From assembly GCF_011758765.1 (NCBI RefSeq), contig NZ_JAANOU010000001.1:1426001-1490000 (forward strand): a stretch of DNA of 64,000 nucleotides. Reading direction: 5' to 3'. Below are positions 16,348 through 24,436 of this stretch, piece by piece. The notes beneath the pieces were generated by a model. That model did no database searches. It had not been told where the DNA came from and was given only the letters and a program-made list of their open reading frames with translations. Positions within the stretch are counted from its first letter, which is position 1. Each line of letters starts with the position of its first letter. Position numbers and translations under genes: made by a program. Source of the stretch: Amycolatopsis viridis (GTDB taxonomy: Bacteria; Actinomycetota; Actinomycetes; Mycobacteriales; Pseudonocardiaceae).

Positions 16348-17127
16348 TCAGGTCCGGAGCCTCCGGGGGAGGGCGGGCCAAGTCCGTCCGGGGGACAGGT
16401 CGCGGGCGAGCTGGGCCCACTGGTGGGGTGGGACGGTCGCCGTCGGCTGGGACGGCCGGATTCCGGCCCGGCGCAGTGCGTGGCGGTCGAACAGCGTCCG
16501 TGCCGGTGTGGCGGGTTGCCGGTAGGCGGTGGACAAAATCGTCCACAGTGCTTCTTCCGCCGACCGGGGGAAGTGGTTCCGGCGGATCGACAGGTGTGCG
16601 GAGTCGATGCGCGGTGGCGGCGAGAAGTGGTGGGCACCGACGCGGGACACCAGGTGGAGGTCGAAGCGTGCGGCCCACCACGCCTGTTCCGCGTGCCGTG
16701 GCACGGTGGCGCAGATCCGTTTCGCGAAGCCCCACTCGACGAGCATTTCCGCGCGGTGGAGTGCGGTCCGCGGTGTGAGCAGGCGGCGCAGGAGAGTGGT
16801 TGACAGCGCGTACGGAATGTTCGCCACGACCAGGAACCGTCGCCGGGGCAAGGGGATCTGCCTGGCATCGGCGTGCACGACGCGCACATTGGGCTGGTCT
16901 CGGAACCGGGCGGTCAGCCGGCGCGCGAACCGGTCGTCTCGTTCGACGGCGAGGATGCGCGCTCCGGTGGTGGCGAGGTGGCGGGTGAGGGCGCCTTGTC
17001 CGGCGCCGATCTCGAGGACGAGATCGTCACGGCCGATGGCGCAGGACTGGACGAGATGTGCGGCGATCGCTGGTGTGGCGAGGAAATGCACACCGGCCGA
17101 CCGCCCGGCACCAGGTGCCGAGGGCAT
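16348..17127 (-). CDS. Erm-type 23S rRNA (adenine-N6) methyltransferase
   Basis: The 259-residue protein has the KsgA/Erm layout: FLATPAIAAHLV at the N-terminus, SAM motif I LEIGAGQGALTRHL near residue 38, acidic motif VERDD, VVHADARQI, the catalytic NIPY, and FSPPPRIDSAHLSIRR. Erm enzymes methylate A2058 of 23S rRNA and give macrolide-lincosamide-streptogramin B resistance; a housekeeping KsgA would be longer and differ in context. The ATG at 17127 has GTGGAG five bases upstream. The 5' region encodes a 17-residue leader and overlapping inverted repeats, so translational attenuation is likely. Resistance itself is inferred, not shown. Confidence 0.88.
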   Translation of the reverse strand: MPSAPGAGRSAGVHFLATPAIAAHLVQSCAIGRDDLVLEIGAGQGALTRHLATTGARILAVERDDRFARRLTARFRDQPNVRVVHADARQIPLPRRRFLVVANIPYALSTTLLRRLLTPRTALHRAEMLVEWGFAKRICATVPRHAEQAWWAARFDLHLVSRVGAHHFSPPPRIDSAHLSIRRNHFPRSAEEALWTILSTAYRQPATPARTLFDRHALRRAGIRPSQPTATVPPHQWAQLARDLSPGRTWPALPRRLRT

Positions 17128-17138
17128 GGGTACTCCAC

Positions 17139-17216
17139 GTCATGAGAGCGGGCAGGGGGCTCATGACGCAGCGACTGGCGCGAAGCGCTGTCGTGCAGGA
17201 GGCAGCCGCTGCGTCA
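17139..17216 (-). promoter_or_regulatory. Overlapping inverted repeats between leader ORF and erm (putative attenuator)
   Basis: Two perfect inverted repeats lie in the 86 bases between the leader stop and the erm start. One has 10-bp arms (TGACGCAGCG) at 17164-17173 and 17207-17216, the latter covering the leader stop codon. The other has 8-bp arms (GTCATGAG) at 17139-17146 and 17160-17167, ending just before the erm ribosome-binding site. They share 17164-17167, so the two helices exclude each other. This is the arrangement expected of a ribosome-controlled switch, although which helix is the off state is not clear. Confidence 0.6.
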
Positions 17217-17267
17217 GCCTCGCCGCAGGCGGGCGAACACGACGCAGGAGCGGGACAACGTACCCAT
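17214..17267 (-). CDS. Putative erm leader peptide (17 residues, RLR stalling motif)
   Basis: The short frame reads MGTLSRSCVVFARLRRG and stops 86 bases before the erm start. The Arg-Leu-Arg near its end is the +x+ motif at which macrolide-bound ribosomes stall in ErmDL-type leaders. It has no ribosome-binding site, but TAGTCT lies six bases before the ATG, a spacing that fits a leaderless transcript beginning at the start codon, as known for ermE. The stop codon is embedded in one arm of the downstream inverted repeats. Translation is inferred; the peptide is too short to judge by composition. Confidence 0.6.
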   Translation of the reverse strand: MGTLSRSCVVFARLRRG

Positions 17268-17363
17268 GGGCTCAGACTACCGGCGCCGCCAAGTGGTTTT
17301 CCGGAATTGTCGGTGGGCCCCGCTACCGTCGTCCCATCGTCCTCGAGCCGAAGGAGAACAACG

Positions 17364-18347
17364 ATGACGAACACTGTGCCGACAGCCGTGACGAGCGCTG
17401 CACGGCGCACTGTGGAGATCCCGGTGCCGGGGCCGTTCGACCTCGCCGCTGCGGCCCGATTCCTGGAGGGGTTCACGCCCGCGGCGCGACCGGATGCGGC
17501 GGAAGAGCCGGGCACGCTCCGGTTCGCGTTCCCGCTGCCCGGCAGCTGGGTCCCGTGCGCGGCGCGGGTACGGCAGCGGTCACCGGGAGTGGTGGAAGTG
17601 TCCGTGCCGGCGGGCGAATCGGGTCTCGCGAAAGCCGCTGACTTCACGGAGGTGGCGCGTCAGGTGGCGCGCATCCTCTCGCTGGACGTGGACGGTTCCG
17701 GCTTCGGCTCGGTCGGTGAGCGTGACCCCGTCGTGGGTGCGTTGCAGAAGCGGTATCCGGGTCTGCGGCCCGTGCTGTTCACGTCGCCGTACGAGGCTGC
17801 CTGCTGGGCGATCATCGGGCAGCGGATCCGGTTCGGGCAGGCCGCGCTGTTCAAGCAGCGTCTCGCCGAAACGCACGGTACGCGGCTGAACGTCGACGGC
17901 CGTCCATTGTGGTCCTTTCCCGCGCCCGCCGAGTTGCTGGCGATGCCGGCGCCGCCGTGGTTGCCGGAGATCAAAGTGGACCGTTTGCGCGCGGTGGCCG
18001 AGGCAGCTCTCGCTGGGCTCCTCGATCCCGTGACGTTGCGCGCCGCCGAACCCGAAGACGCGCTGGAGGCGTTGCGCGGGCTGCCCGGAATCGGGGCGTT
18101 TTCGGCGCAGCTGATCCTGATCCGCGGCGCCGGCCACCCGGACGTCTTTCCGCGGGACGAGCGTTACCTGCTCGAGGAGATGCGGCGGGCTTACGACCGT
18201 CCTGGTGCTTCCGTCGCGGAGTTGGTCACCGTCGCCGACGCGTGGCGCCCCTACCGCAGTTGGGTCGCCCTCCTGTTCCGCGTGAGCCGCAGTCACCGCA
18301 CCGCGCCGAAGGGAGGTGACTCGCGCAGCCAGGTGCAGGCCGCCTGA
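17364..18347 (+). CDS. DNA-3-methyladenine glycosylase II (AlkA-like, HhH-GPD)
   Basis: The 327-residue protein has a central helical HhH-GPD fold. SPYEAACWAIIGQRI begins the fold, and LRGLPGIGAFSAQLILIRGAGHPDVFP is the helix-hairpin-helix with the catalytic Asp (PDVFP). The N-terminal third is an AlkA-N-like beta domain. It excises alkylated bases in base-excision repair. The open frame runs back to 17058, but the ATG at 17364 with AAGGAGA upstream gives the natural start. It is divergent from the erm leader, sharing a short intergenic region. The C-terminal tail after SHRTAP is low-complexity and probably not part of the fold. Confidence 0.9.
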   Translation: MTNTVPTAVTSAARRTVEIPVPGPFDLAAAARFLEGFTPAARPDAAEEPGTLRFAFPLPGSWVPCAARVRQRSPGVVEVSVPAGESGLAKAADFTEVARQVARILSLDVDGSGFGSVGERDPVVGALQKRYPGLRPVLFTSPYEAACWAIIGQRIRFGQAALFKQRLAETHGTRLNVDGRPLWSFPAPAELLAMPAPPWLPEIKVDRLRAVAEAALAGLLDPVTLRAAEPEDALEALRGLPGIGAFSAQLILIRGAGHPDVFPRDERYLLEEMRRAYDRPGASVAELVTVADAWRPYRSWVALLFRVSRSHRTAPKGGDSRSQVQAA

Positions 18348-18483
18348 GGCGCGACGATCTGTGCTGTCCACGGCGACCGCTGATCGGTCGTGCGCGGCCG
18401 GCTCACCCCGTGCTGATGGCGCGCTCCGCGCCGAGGGCTGATCCTGGGGGCGGTTGGTGCGGCTGGCGGTTGGTCCGACGGAG

Positions 18484-18568
18484 GGCTGGTCGCGGTGCCT
18501 GTTGTCGAGGGGCGGGTGTGGTTGTTGCGGCTCGCGGCTGGTCACGGTGCCGGTCGTCGACGGGCGGG
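18484..18568. repeat. Imperfect 33-bp direct repeat
   Basis: The copies 18484-18516 and 18536-18568 (beginning GGCTGGTC) differ at 4 of 33 positions and are spaced 52 bp apart. They lie just downstream, on the minus strand, of the carboxypeptidase remnant and may reflect local slippage during its decay. Confidence 0.7.
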
Positions 18569-18609
18569 CGCGACCGATCCCCGGCTCTGATCACGCTGGT
18601 GCGCACCAC

Positions 18610-18753
18610 ACCGCCGCTGATCGCGGTGCGCAGCTCCGCCGTGTCCAGCACCGCGTCGACCCCGAGCGGGACGGTCAGCGACCCCTCGACGTGCCCGAAC
18701 GGCACCCCGGCCAGCACCGGAACCCCCAGCGGCGCCAGCTGCTCCAGCATCAA
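18610..18753 (-). pseudogene. LD-carboxypeptidase (LdcA/MccF family) C-terminal remnant
   Basis: About 48 codons read LEQLAPLGVPVLAGVPFGH, then SLTVPLGVDAVLDT and a short end, closely resembling the last strand-helix segment of LD-carboxypeptidases, which ends in LPFGHG followed by LPLG and the terminal strand. The rest of the roughly 300-residue enzyme (nucleophile-elbow Ser and the Glu/His region) is not found upstream in any frame, and downstream the frame dissolves into Arg/Pro-rich sequence to 18403. This is best read as a decayed gene end. The intact family trims peptidoglycan tetrapeptides. Confidence 0.6.
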
Positions 18754-19286
18754 CGCACCCGTTCGCGCGTGGCCTCCCGACTGTCGTGCCGCCGGTCGGG
18801 ACGCCGGTGATCGCGCACTGCCGGTGCCCGCTGTCGCTGCCGGATCGCGCGGCGGCTGACCACCGGTTGGCGCCTGGCCACGCGCCTGTGGCTGGCCGCG
18901 CTGGGATTCGGCTCACCTGTGGTCGATGCTGCTCGTGGCGGGGCGGGTGATGTTCCAGGAGGTGCCGGGCGGCGGTCGTTGAGGTGGTTGCGGGTCCAAC
19001 CGCGCCGGCGTGCGTGCACCCCGCACTCGCGGACAGGCCTCGCGGTGGCCGGCCGCTGCCGGGCGCTCCGGAACGGGTCTATCCGACGCGGACGGGCCCG
19101 GCCGGGCCGGCAGCGGCCGCTCGGGCGCGCCGCTGGATTCGTGCGCGCAGCGGTGCGCTCTGAGCTCCCCGCCCGCGGGTGGCGCGTGGGAGGCGACATC
19201 GATCGGTTCGAACTACCAGGGAAGGAGCTGTGCACGTGATGGGGGTGATAACAGGGAGTGCACCTGGTATGTGGTGAGCTTCGCGC

Positions 19287-20015
19287 GTGAACGAGGCAAC
19301 GGCAGAGCTCCACGTGCTGGCGGGTCTCTTCGGGGCGCAGCCCGCTCCGTCCATTCCGGTGCCGCTGGTGACCGGCGGTATCGCGCTGCTGCTGGTGCTG
19401 TCCGGCGCGCCGTGGCGGCTGGCTCGCAACGTGGTGACGATCGTCCACGAGGCGGGCCACGCGCTGGTCGCGGTGCTGGCCGGGCGGCGGCTGCAGGGGA
19501 TCAAGCTGCACTCGGACACGTCGGGTGTCACGGTCTCCCGGGGCAAGCCGGAAGGCCCCGGCATGGTGCTGACCGCGCTCGCGGGCTATCCGGCGCCGGG
19601 GATCCTCGGGCTGGTGTTCGCGAGTTTGCTGGCCGCCGGGCGGATCACGGCGCTGCTCGTGCTCGCCGCGTTGCTGTTGCTCGGCGTGCTGGTCATGGTC
19701 CGCAACGCCCACGGCGTGCTGTCCGTGGTGCTCACGGCCGCCGGGCTCGCGGTGGTGGCGCTGGTGGCCGGGCCGGAGGTGCAGGCGTGGTTCGTGTACC
19801 TGATCACGTGGTTCCTGCTCCTCGGTGCGCTCCGCCCGGTCGTCGAGCTGCAGATGAAGCGGCGACGGGGCGCGGCGCGGGACTCGGACGCGGACCAGCT
19901 GGCCCGGCTCACCGAGGTGCCGGCCGCGCTGTGGATGCTGATGCTGGCCGTGATCGCGATCACCTGCCTGGTGGTCGGTGGCGCCTGGCTGCTCGAACCC
20001 GCGCTGACGCCGTGA
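19287..20015 (+). CDS. M50 family (site-2-like) membrane metallopeptidase
   Basis: The 242-residue protein is mostly hydrophobic with about six membrane spans. It carries HEAGHALVAVLAG, the HExxH zinc motif, at the start of the second span (about residues 55-60). The rest resembles the M50B peptidase-like family of actinobacteria, in which the downstream Asp/Asn ligand is less conserved. It may cleave membrane proteins within the bilayer, but many members are uncharacterised. The GTG at 19287 is the assigned start. It lies 51 bp before proA and on the same strand. Confidence 0.8.
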   Translation: MNEATAELHVLAGLFGAQPAPSIPVPLVTGGIALLLVLSGAPWRLARNVVTIVHEAGHALVAVLAGRRLQGIKLHSDTSGVTVSRGKPEGPGMVLTALAGYPAPGILGLVFASLLAAGRITALLVLAALLLLGVLVMVRNAHGVLSVVLTAAGLAVVALVAGPEVQAWFVYLITWFLLLGALRPVVELQMKRRRGAARDSDADQLARLTEVPAALWMLMLAVIAITCLVVGGAWLLEPALTP

Positions 20016-20066
20016 CCTGCTCGTGCGGCACACTGGTGTCTCCTGGTTTCACGTGTGGAGGTAGCG

Positions 20067-21308
20067 GTGTCCGACGAGGTGGCGAAGGCTGTTGAGGAAT
20101 GCGCGCGGGCGGCCAAGGCGGCGGCTCCGTCGTTGGCCACCGCGTCGGATGCGGCCATCGACGCGGCACTGACCGCCATGGCCGACCGTCTCCTCGACGC
20201 GCGGGAGGGTGTCCTGGAAGCCAACCGGGCCGACGTGGCGCGCGCCCGGCAGGACGGCATGAGCGCCGGCCTGCTCGACCGGCTCACGATCACCGAGGAA
20301 CGGCTCACCGGCATGGCCGAGCAGCTGCGCCTGCTCGCCGGCGCGCCGCACGCGGAGCGCGAGATCCCGGTGAAGGCGCTCTCCGGCGGTCTGCGGCTGG
20401 TCGAGCGGCGCCGCCCCGTCGGGGTGATCGGCGCGAACTACGAGGCGCGGCCGAACGTGACGGTCGACGTCGCGTCGCAGCTGGTCAAGTCCCGCAACGC
20501 CGGGGTGCTGCGCACCGGTTCCGCCGCGCTGGGTTCCGCGCAGCGGCTGCTCGAGGTCGTCATCGTGCCGGCGCTGGCCGACGCGGGGATCGACCCCGCC
20601 GTCGTGCAGCTGGTGCCGCGCGTCGAGCGGGAGGCCGCCGCGGCCCTCGTCCGGTTCCCGGACTTGGTGCCGCTGGTCATCCTGCGCGGCAGCGGTGAGA
20701 GCACCCGTGCGCTCGCGCTCGAGGCCGCCCAGCACGGCGTCCGGACGCTGGCCCACGCCGACGGCGGTGGCGTGCTGTACGTCGACGAGGCCGCCGACGC
20801 CGGCAAGGTGCGCGACCTGGTCTTCCACAGCCTCGACCGGCTGGGCGTGTGCAACCGGCTGAACCTGCTGCTCATCCACTCCGCGGTGCACGACCAGCTG
20901 TGGCCGGTGATCGCCGAGGCACTGGCCGAGCGGAACGTGACGCCTTCCCTTCCGCCCCACGACCACCCCATCGGCTACGAGTGGGCCCTCGACTCCGAGC
21001 GCGAGGCCACGGTCACGATCGCGCAGGTCACGGGCGTGACCGAGGCCGTCGAGATCGCCAACGAGCGGACCTCCGGCCTCGCCGCGGGCATCGCCACCGA
21101 GGACGCCGGGACCGCCCAGGCGTTCTTCGACGGCTACACCGGCACGGGCGTGTTCTGGAACGCCCCGACCCGCCTGCTCGACGGCTTCAAGCTCCTCGCC
21201 GTGCCCGAGACCGGAATCAACCTGGACAAGGTGCCGGGCCCCCGCGGGCCGGTCACCTACACCGACCTGTACGTGCGCCAGTTCGCGGTCCTGCCCGAGA
21301 ACCAGTGA
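20067..21308 (+). CDS. proA: Glutamate-5-semialdehyde dehydrogenase
   Basis: This 413-residue enzyme catalyses the NADPH-dependent reduction of gamma-glutamyl phosphate in proline synthesis. Family blocks are clear: RRPVGVIGANYEARPNVTVDVA, LRGSGESTRALALEAAQHG, and the catalytic Cys in SLDRLGVCNRLNLLLIH. The C-terminal block is TGTGVFWNAPTRLLDGFKL, a variant of the usual SRF motif, with the normal end beyond it. The GTG at 20067 has GGAGG five bases upstream and is preferred over a GTG at 20055. proB is not adjacent. Confidence 0.95.
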   Translation: MSDEVAKAVEECARAAKAAAPSLATASDAAIDAALTAMADRLLDAREGVLEANRADVARARQDGMSAGLLDRLTITEERLTGMAEQLRLLAGAPHAEREIPVKALSGGLRLVERRRPVGVIGANYEARPNVTVDVASQLVKSRNAGVLRTGSAALGSAQRLLEVVIVPALADAGIDPAVVQLVPRVEREAAAALVRFPDLVPLVILRGSGESTRALALEAAQHGVRTLAHADGGGVLYVDEAADAGKVRDLVFHSLDRLGVCNRLNLLLIHSAVHDQLWPVIAEALAERNVTPSLPPHDHPIGYEWALDSEREATVTIAQVTGVTEAVEIANERTSGLAAGIATEDAGTAQAFFDGYTGTGVFWNAPTRLLDGFKLLAVPETGINLDKVPGPRGPVTYTDLYVRQFAVLPENQ

Positions 21309-21314
21309 GCACGA

Positions 21315-21343
21315 GTGGCTGCCGGGATGCGCCCGGCAGCCAC
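21315..21343. terminator. Hairpin between converging proA and cyclase genes
   Basis: A perfect 12-bp stem (GTGGCTGCCGGG and its complement) with a 5-base loop begins 6 bp past the proA stop. It can serve both converging transcripts. Confidence 0.75.
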
Positions 21344-21368
21344 CACCGGCCACCACCGGCACTCGACC

Positions 21369-22322
21369 TCAGCCGCGCATGAGCACGTACGGGTGCAGTC
21401 GCGGGTAGCCCCGCACCGCCACCGGCCGCCGGGACCGCACCGCGAACCCCGGCACATCGGCCAGTGCATCGGCCAAGGCGCGGTCGGCCAGCACGGTTCC
21501 CGGGCGCGCGACGGACGTGAGCCGGGCGGCCACGTTCACCACCGACCCGTACACGTCACCGAATCGGCTCAGGATCCGGCCCGCCGCCAGTCCGGCCCGC
21601 ACCTCGGGCAGCTCTGCGTCCGCCGCTGTGCGTTCGGTCAGCGTCAACGCGATCTCGGCGGCGTCGGCGGGCGCGTCCGCCACGAACAGCACCTCGTCGC
21701 CGATCATCTTCACCACCCGGCCGTGGTGATCGGCGATCACCTCGGTGGCGAGCAGCTCGAAGCTCTCCAGCACGGCGCTGAGCTCGCCTTCACCGAGACG
21801 GCGGGTCATCCGGGTGTAGCCGACCATGTCGACGAACCCGACGGCCTCGGTTCGCGCCTCCAGGTTCTCCTCCGGCGAGGCCAGCGCCCGCCCCGCGAAC
21901 GCTGCCAGGTGGCGGCGCCACACGAAGTCCTGCACGCGTTGCAGTTCCGGGAGCAGCCGTTCGACGAGCGTGACGACCTGCGCATCGTCCTCGCCGAGGT
22001 TCCCGGTCTCGGTGATCAGCGTCCACAGCATCCGCACCTGCCACTCGGCCAGCCGCGACAGGTGCAGGCCGAGCGTGCGGGCGACCGGAGCCTCCAGGCG
22101 CTCGTCGAGCAGCCCGGAGGAGATCAGCTGGTCGGTGGTGCGGACAGCATCGATGTCGGCGTCGGTGAAGACGACCTCGTCATCCCCGACCGTGGCGAAC
22201 CCGAGCGCCCGCCACAGCCGGGTGGCCCGCTCGATCGGTACGCCCGCCCGCTCGGCCACCTCGAGCCGGGTGTACCGGCGCTTGCCGCCGAGCAGGATGC
22301 CTTCCAGACGCTCGGAATCCAC
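21369..22322 (-). CDS. Class III adenylate cyclase with helical N-terminal regulatory domain
   Basis: The 317-residue protein has an N-terminal winged-helix/MerR-like segment (YTRLEVAERAGVPIERATRLWRALGF), then helices and a CHD catalytic domain from about residue 160. Metal-binding Asp residues are in VGFVDMVGYTRMT and KMIGDEVLFVAD. The Lys of KMIGDE and the Asp of RFGDVYG are the adenine-selecting pair, and NVAARL gives the transition-state Asn/Arg. The layout and length resemble mycobacterial Rv1647 and Rv1264, the latter regulated by pH. It should make cAMP as a homodimer. The start is 5 bp past the adjacent usp stop... on the same strand, so co-transcription is likely. Confidence 0.9.
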   Translation of the reverse strand: MDSERLEGILLGGKRRYTRLEVAERAGVPIERATRLWRALGFATVGDDEVVFTDADIDAVRTTDQLISSGLLDERLEAPVARTLGLHLSRLAEWQVRMLWTLITETGNLGEDDAQVVTLVERLLPELQRVQDFVWRRHLAAFAGRALASPEENLEARTEAVGFVDMVGYTRMTRRLGEGELSAVLESFELLATEVIADHHGRVVKMIGDEVLFVADAPADAAEIALTLTERTAADAELPEVRAGLAAGRILSRFGDVYGSVVNVAARLTSVARPGTVLADRALADALADVPGFAVRSRRPVAVRGYPRLHPYVLMRG

Positions 22323-22329
22323 GCCCGGC

Positions 22330-22779
22330 CTACGTCGTGTGCACGATCAGGACGTCGACGCCGGACTTGCGGGCCGCCTCGGACGGCACCGAACCGAGCA
22401 GCCGGCCGGTGAGGGTGTTCAGCCCGCGGTTGCCGACCACCAGCAGGTCGGCCGACCGGTCGGCGACGACCTTGCGCAGCGCCTCCACCGGCTCGCCGAC
22501 CACCGCGACCGTCTCGGTCTTCTCCGCGCCGGCCTTGCGGGCGCGGTCCTGCGCGCTGCGGAGGGTGTCCTCGGCCGGTGCGGAGCCGACCACCTGGTAG
22601 GCCTCGTCCCCCAGGACGTCCTGGGCCTTCTCCACGTCCTGCCTGGTCGCCGGGTAGTAGGCGCACACGATGACCAAGGTGGCACCGGAGTCCGCCGCGA
22701 CGGCGGCCGCGCGATCGACCGCGCGGAACGATGAATCAGACCCGTCCGTACCGACGACCACGGTCCGGTATGCAGCCAT
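22330..22779 (-). CDS. Universal stress protein (UspA family)
   Basis: The 149-residue protein begins YRTVVVGTDGSDSSFRAVDRA and ends with the ATP-binding motif LVVGNRGLNTLTGRLLGSV (G-2x-G-9x-G-S/T) and VDVLIVHTT, so it belongs to the ATP-binding Usp class. The role is stress tolerance through nucleotide or, in some members, cAMP binding. GGAGG lies seven bases before the ATG at 22779. Its stop is 7 bp before the start of the adenylate cyclase gene, so the two are probably one transcript; some mycobacterial Usp proteins bind cAMP, which makes the pairing suggestive. Confidence 0.92.
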   Translation of the reverse strand: MAAYRTVVVGTDGSDSSFRAVDRAAAVAADSGATLVIVCAYYPATRQDVEKAQDVLGDEAYQVVGSAPAEDTLRSAQDRARKAGAEKTETVAVVGEPVEALRKVVADRSADLLVVGNRGLNTLTGRLLGSVPSEAARKSGVDVLIVHTT

Positions 22780-23096
22780 CCCAATACCTCCGGCAAGGGT
22801 GCGCGCCCTGTGCGCATTCGCGAGTGGCGCCAGGTTACTCGCCAGTCGGTTCCGGCGCAGCCCCAGCACCAGGACGTGCTCCCGGCCGGGTCTGCTGGTC
22901 GCCGGGAGGTTGCTGACCCGGTGGCGCAGCGGTGTGGCGGGGCGCGTCGTCGTGGCCGGCCGGTGGTGCGGCGTGGCCGGCGGGTGCCGGCCTAAGCGCG
23001 ATCCGGCGGCGCTCACGGGCGGCCAACCCCGGCAGGCCGCTGAACCGGGCACCGCCGCGCTGTCGCCCGGCCGGTGCCGACGGGCGGAGCCGCGGG
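22780..23096. other. 317-bp intergenic gap, no feature recognised
   Basis: This GC-rich stretch lies downstream of the DivIVA-like gene and upstream of usp. It has no convincing coding frame. It should contain the usp/cyclase promoter near its left end, although no clear -35/-10 pair was found. Confidence 0.6.
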
Positions 23097-24158
23097 TTAC
23101 TGGCGTCCGGCCGGCTTGCCCGCCGACGTGGCCTCGCGTTCCTCCGGCAGCGGTTCGATCACCGGTTCGGCGTCGCCGAGGACCGAGTTCGCCTCGACGA
23201 GCACTGCGCGCGCCGCCTTGACCTGTTCGGCTATTCCGGCTCGCAGTTTGCGCAGGGCCTCGACCCGGTCGGCCGCCGCGTTGATGCGGCGGTTCGACTC
23301 TTCGGTGGCCTCGCGCACGCGGCGCGCCGCCTCGTCGGACGCCTCCGCCAGCCGGGCGTTCGCCTCGGTGATCGACTCCGTCTTGCGCCGGTTGGCGTCC
23401 TCGACGGACTCCCGGCGGCGGCGCTCGATCTCGGCGTTCGCGGCGGCCTCCTCCTCGGCGACCTTCTTGCGGATCGCCGCGGCCTCGTCCGACGCTTCGC
23501 GCACGCGCCGCTCGGCTTCCGCCTTGCTGGTCGCCTCCTGCTCGGCGAGCACCTGCATCGCCTCCGCGCGGCGCGTCGCCATCGCGATTTCGAAGTCCTC
23601 TTCGACCTGGGTGCGGCGCTGCTCGGCCTCGCGGTCGAGGCGGTCGCGCTCCTCCCTGGCCTTGGTCGTGATCGACTCGGCCTCGGCGCGCGCGGTCTCC
23701 AGCACCGTGCGGTGCTCGGCCTCCATCTCCTTGCGCCGGGCGTCCAGCTCGGCCAGCAGCTGCTCGTAGCGGGCGCGCATGGCGCTGGCGTCCGCCTCGG
23801 CCTTGGCCCGGATGTGCCCGGCCTCGGCCTCCGCGCGGGCGCGGGTGTCGGCGGCTTCCTCCTGCGCCAGCCGCAGCATGCGCTGCAGCCGCTCGGACAG
23901 CCCCTCGACGGTGGTCGGCGGCTGGCCCAGCCGTTCCACCTGCCCCCGCAGGTTCTCGATCTCCCCACGAGCCTGCTCCAGCTGCCGGGCGAGGTCGCCG
24001 GCCTGCGAGATGGCGGCGTCCCGGTCGGCGGCGAGCATCTTCAGATCGCTGTCCAGCCGTTCGAGGTGCTCGTCGACCTGGTGGCGGTCGTAGCCGCGCT
24101 TGACCAGGTCGAAACCCGCGCCGAGCGGTACCAGCTCTCGTTCGTCGCCAAGGCTCAT
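23097..24158 (-). CDS. DivIVA-like coiled-coil protein
   Basis: The 353-residue protein has an N-terminal DivIVA-type block (ELVPLGAGFDLVKRGYDRHQVDEHLERLD, about residues 7-35), followed by near-continuous coiled coil rich in Ala, Glu and Arg to about residue 330. The N-terminal block is shared with the larger protein at 48474, so the two are paralogues. Such proteins scaffold polar growth or envelope synthesis in filamentous actinobacteria (DivIVA, Scy, FilP); some are annotated as cellulose-binding. The open frame extends upstream to 24263, but the ATG at 24158 gives the usual N-terminus. Cytoplasmic; no signal or membrane segment. Confidence 0.82.
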   Translation of the reverse strand: MSLGDERELVPLGAGFDLVKRGYDRHQVDEHLERLDSDLKMLAADRDAAISQAGDLARQLEQARGEIENLRGQVERLGQPPTTVEGLSERLQRMLRLAQEEAADTRARAEAEAGHIRAKAEADASAMRARYEQLLAELDARRKEMEAEHRTVLETARAEAESITTKAREERDRLDREAEQRRTQVEEDFEIAMATRRAEAMQVLAEQEATSKAEAERRVREASDEAAAIRKKVAEEEAAANAEIERRRRESVEDANRRKTESITEANARLAEASDEAARRVREATEESNRRINAAADRVEALRKLRAGIAEQVKAARAVLVEANSVLGDAEPVIEPLPEEREATSAGKPAGRQ

Positions 24159-24436
24159 GCGGCTCAGACTACTGAGGTCCGGCGGAACAAACTGATCCGG
24201 TCGAGGTGCTCCGGCCGCATCCGCGGGTCGCGCGCTCGCGTTCCCGCCGACCGGCCAAGGCACTCACCTCGGCTTTCCGCTCCCGGCAGGTCCCGGAAAT
24301 CCGCGAAATGCGAACAAACATCGTGTTCGAATTCATCCCCGGGGGAGTTTGACCGGGCGGCCAATCAAGGCGCACCATGGACCTGCGGAGACCGCGGAAC
24401 GCGGCCTCCCGGATCGGGTTTCGGAGGTGATCACGA

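Larger units (their letters stand above)
18348..19286. other. 939-bp gap with gene relic and low-complexity sequence
   Basis: No intact gene was recognised. The interval contains a minus-strand remnant of an LD-carboxypeptidase, imperfect direct repeats at 18484-18568, and Arg/Pro/Gly-rich frames on both strands that look like translated GC-rich noise. The M50 peptidase gene begins immediately after it. Confidence 0.7.
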
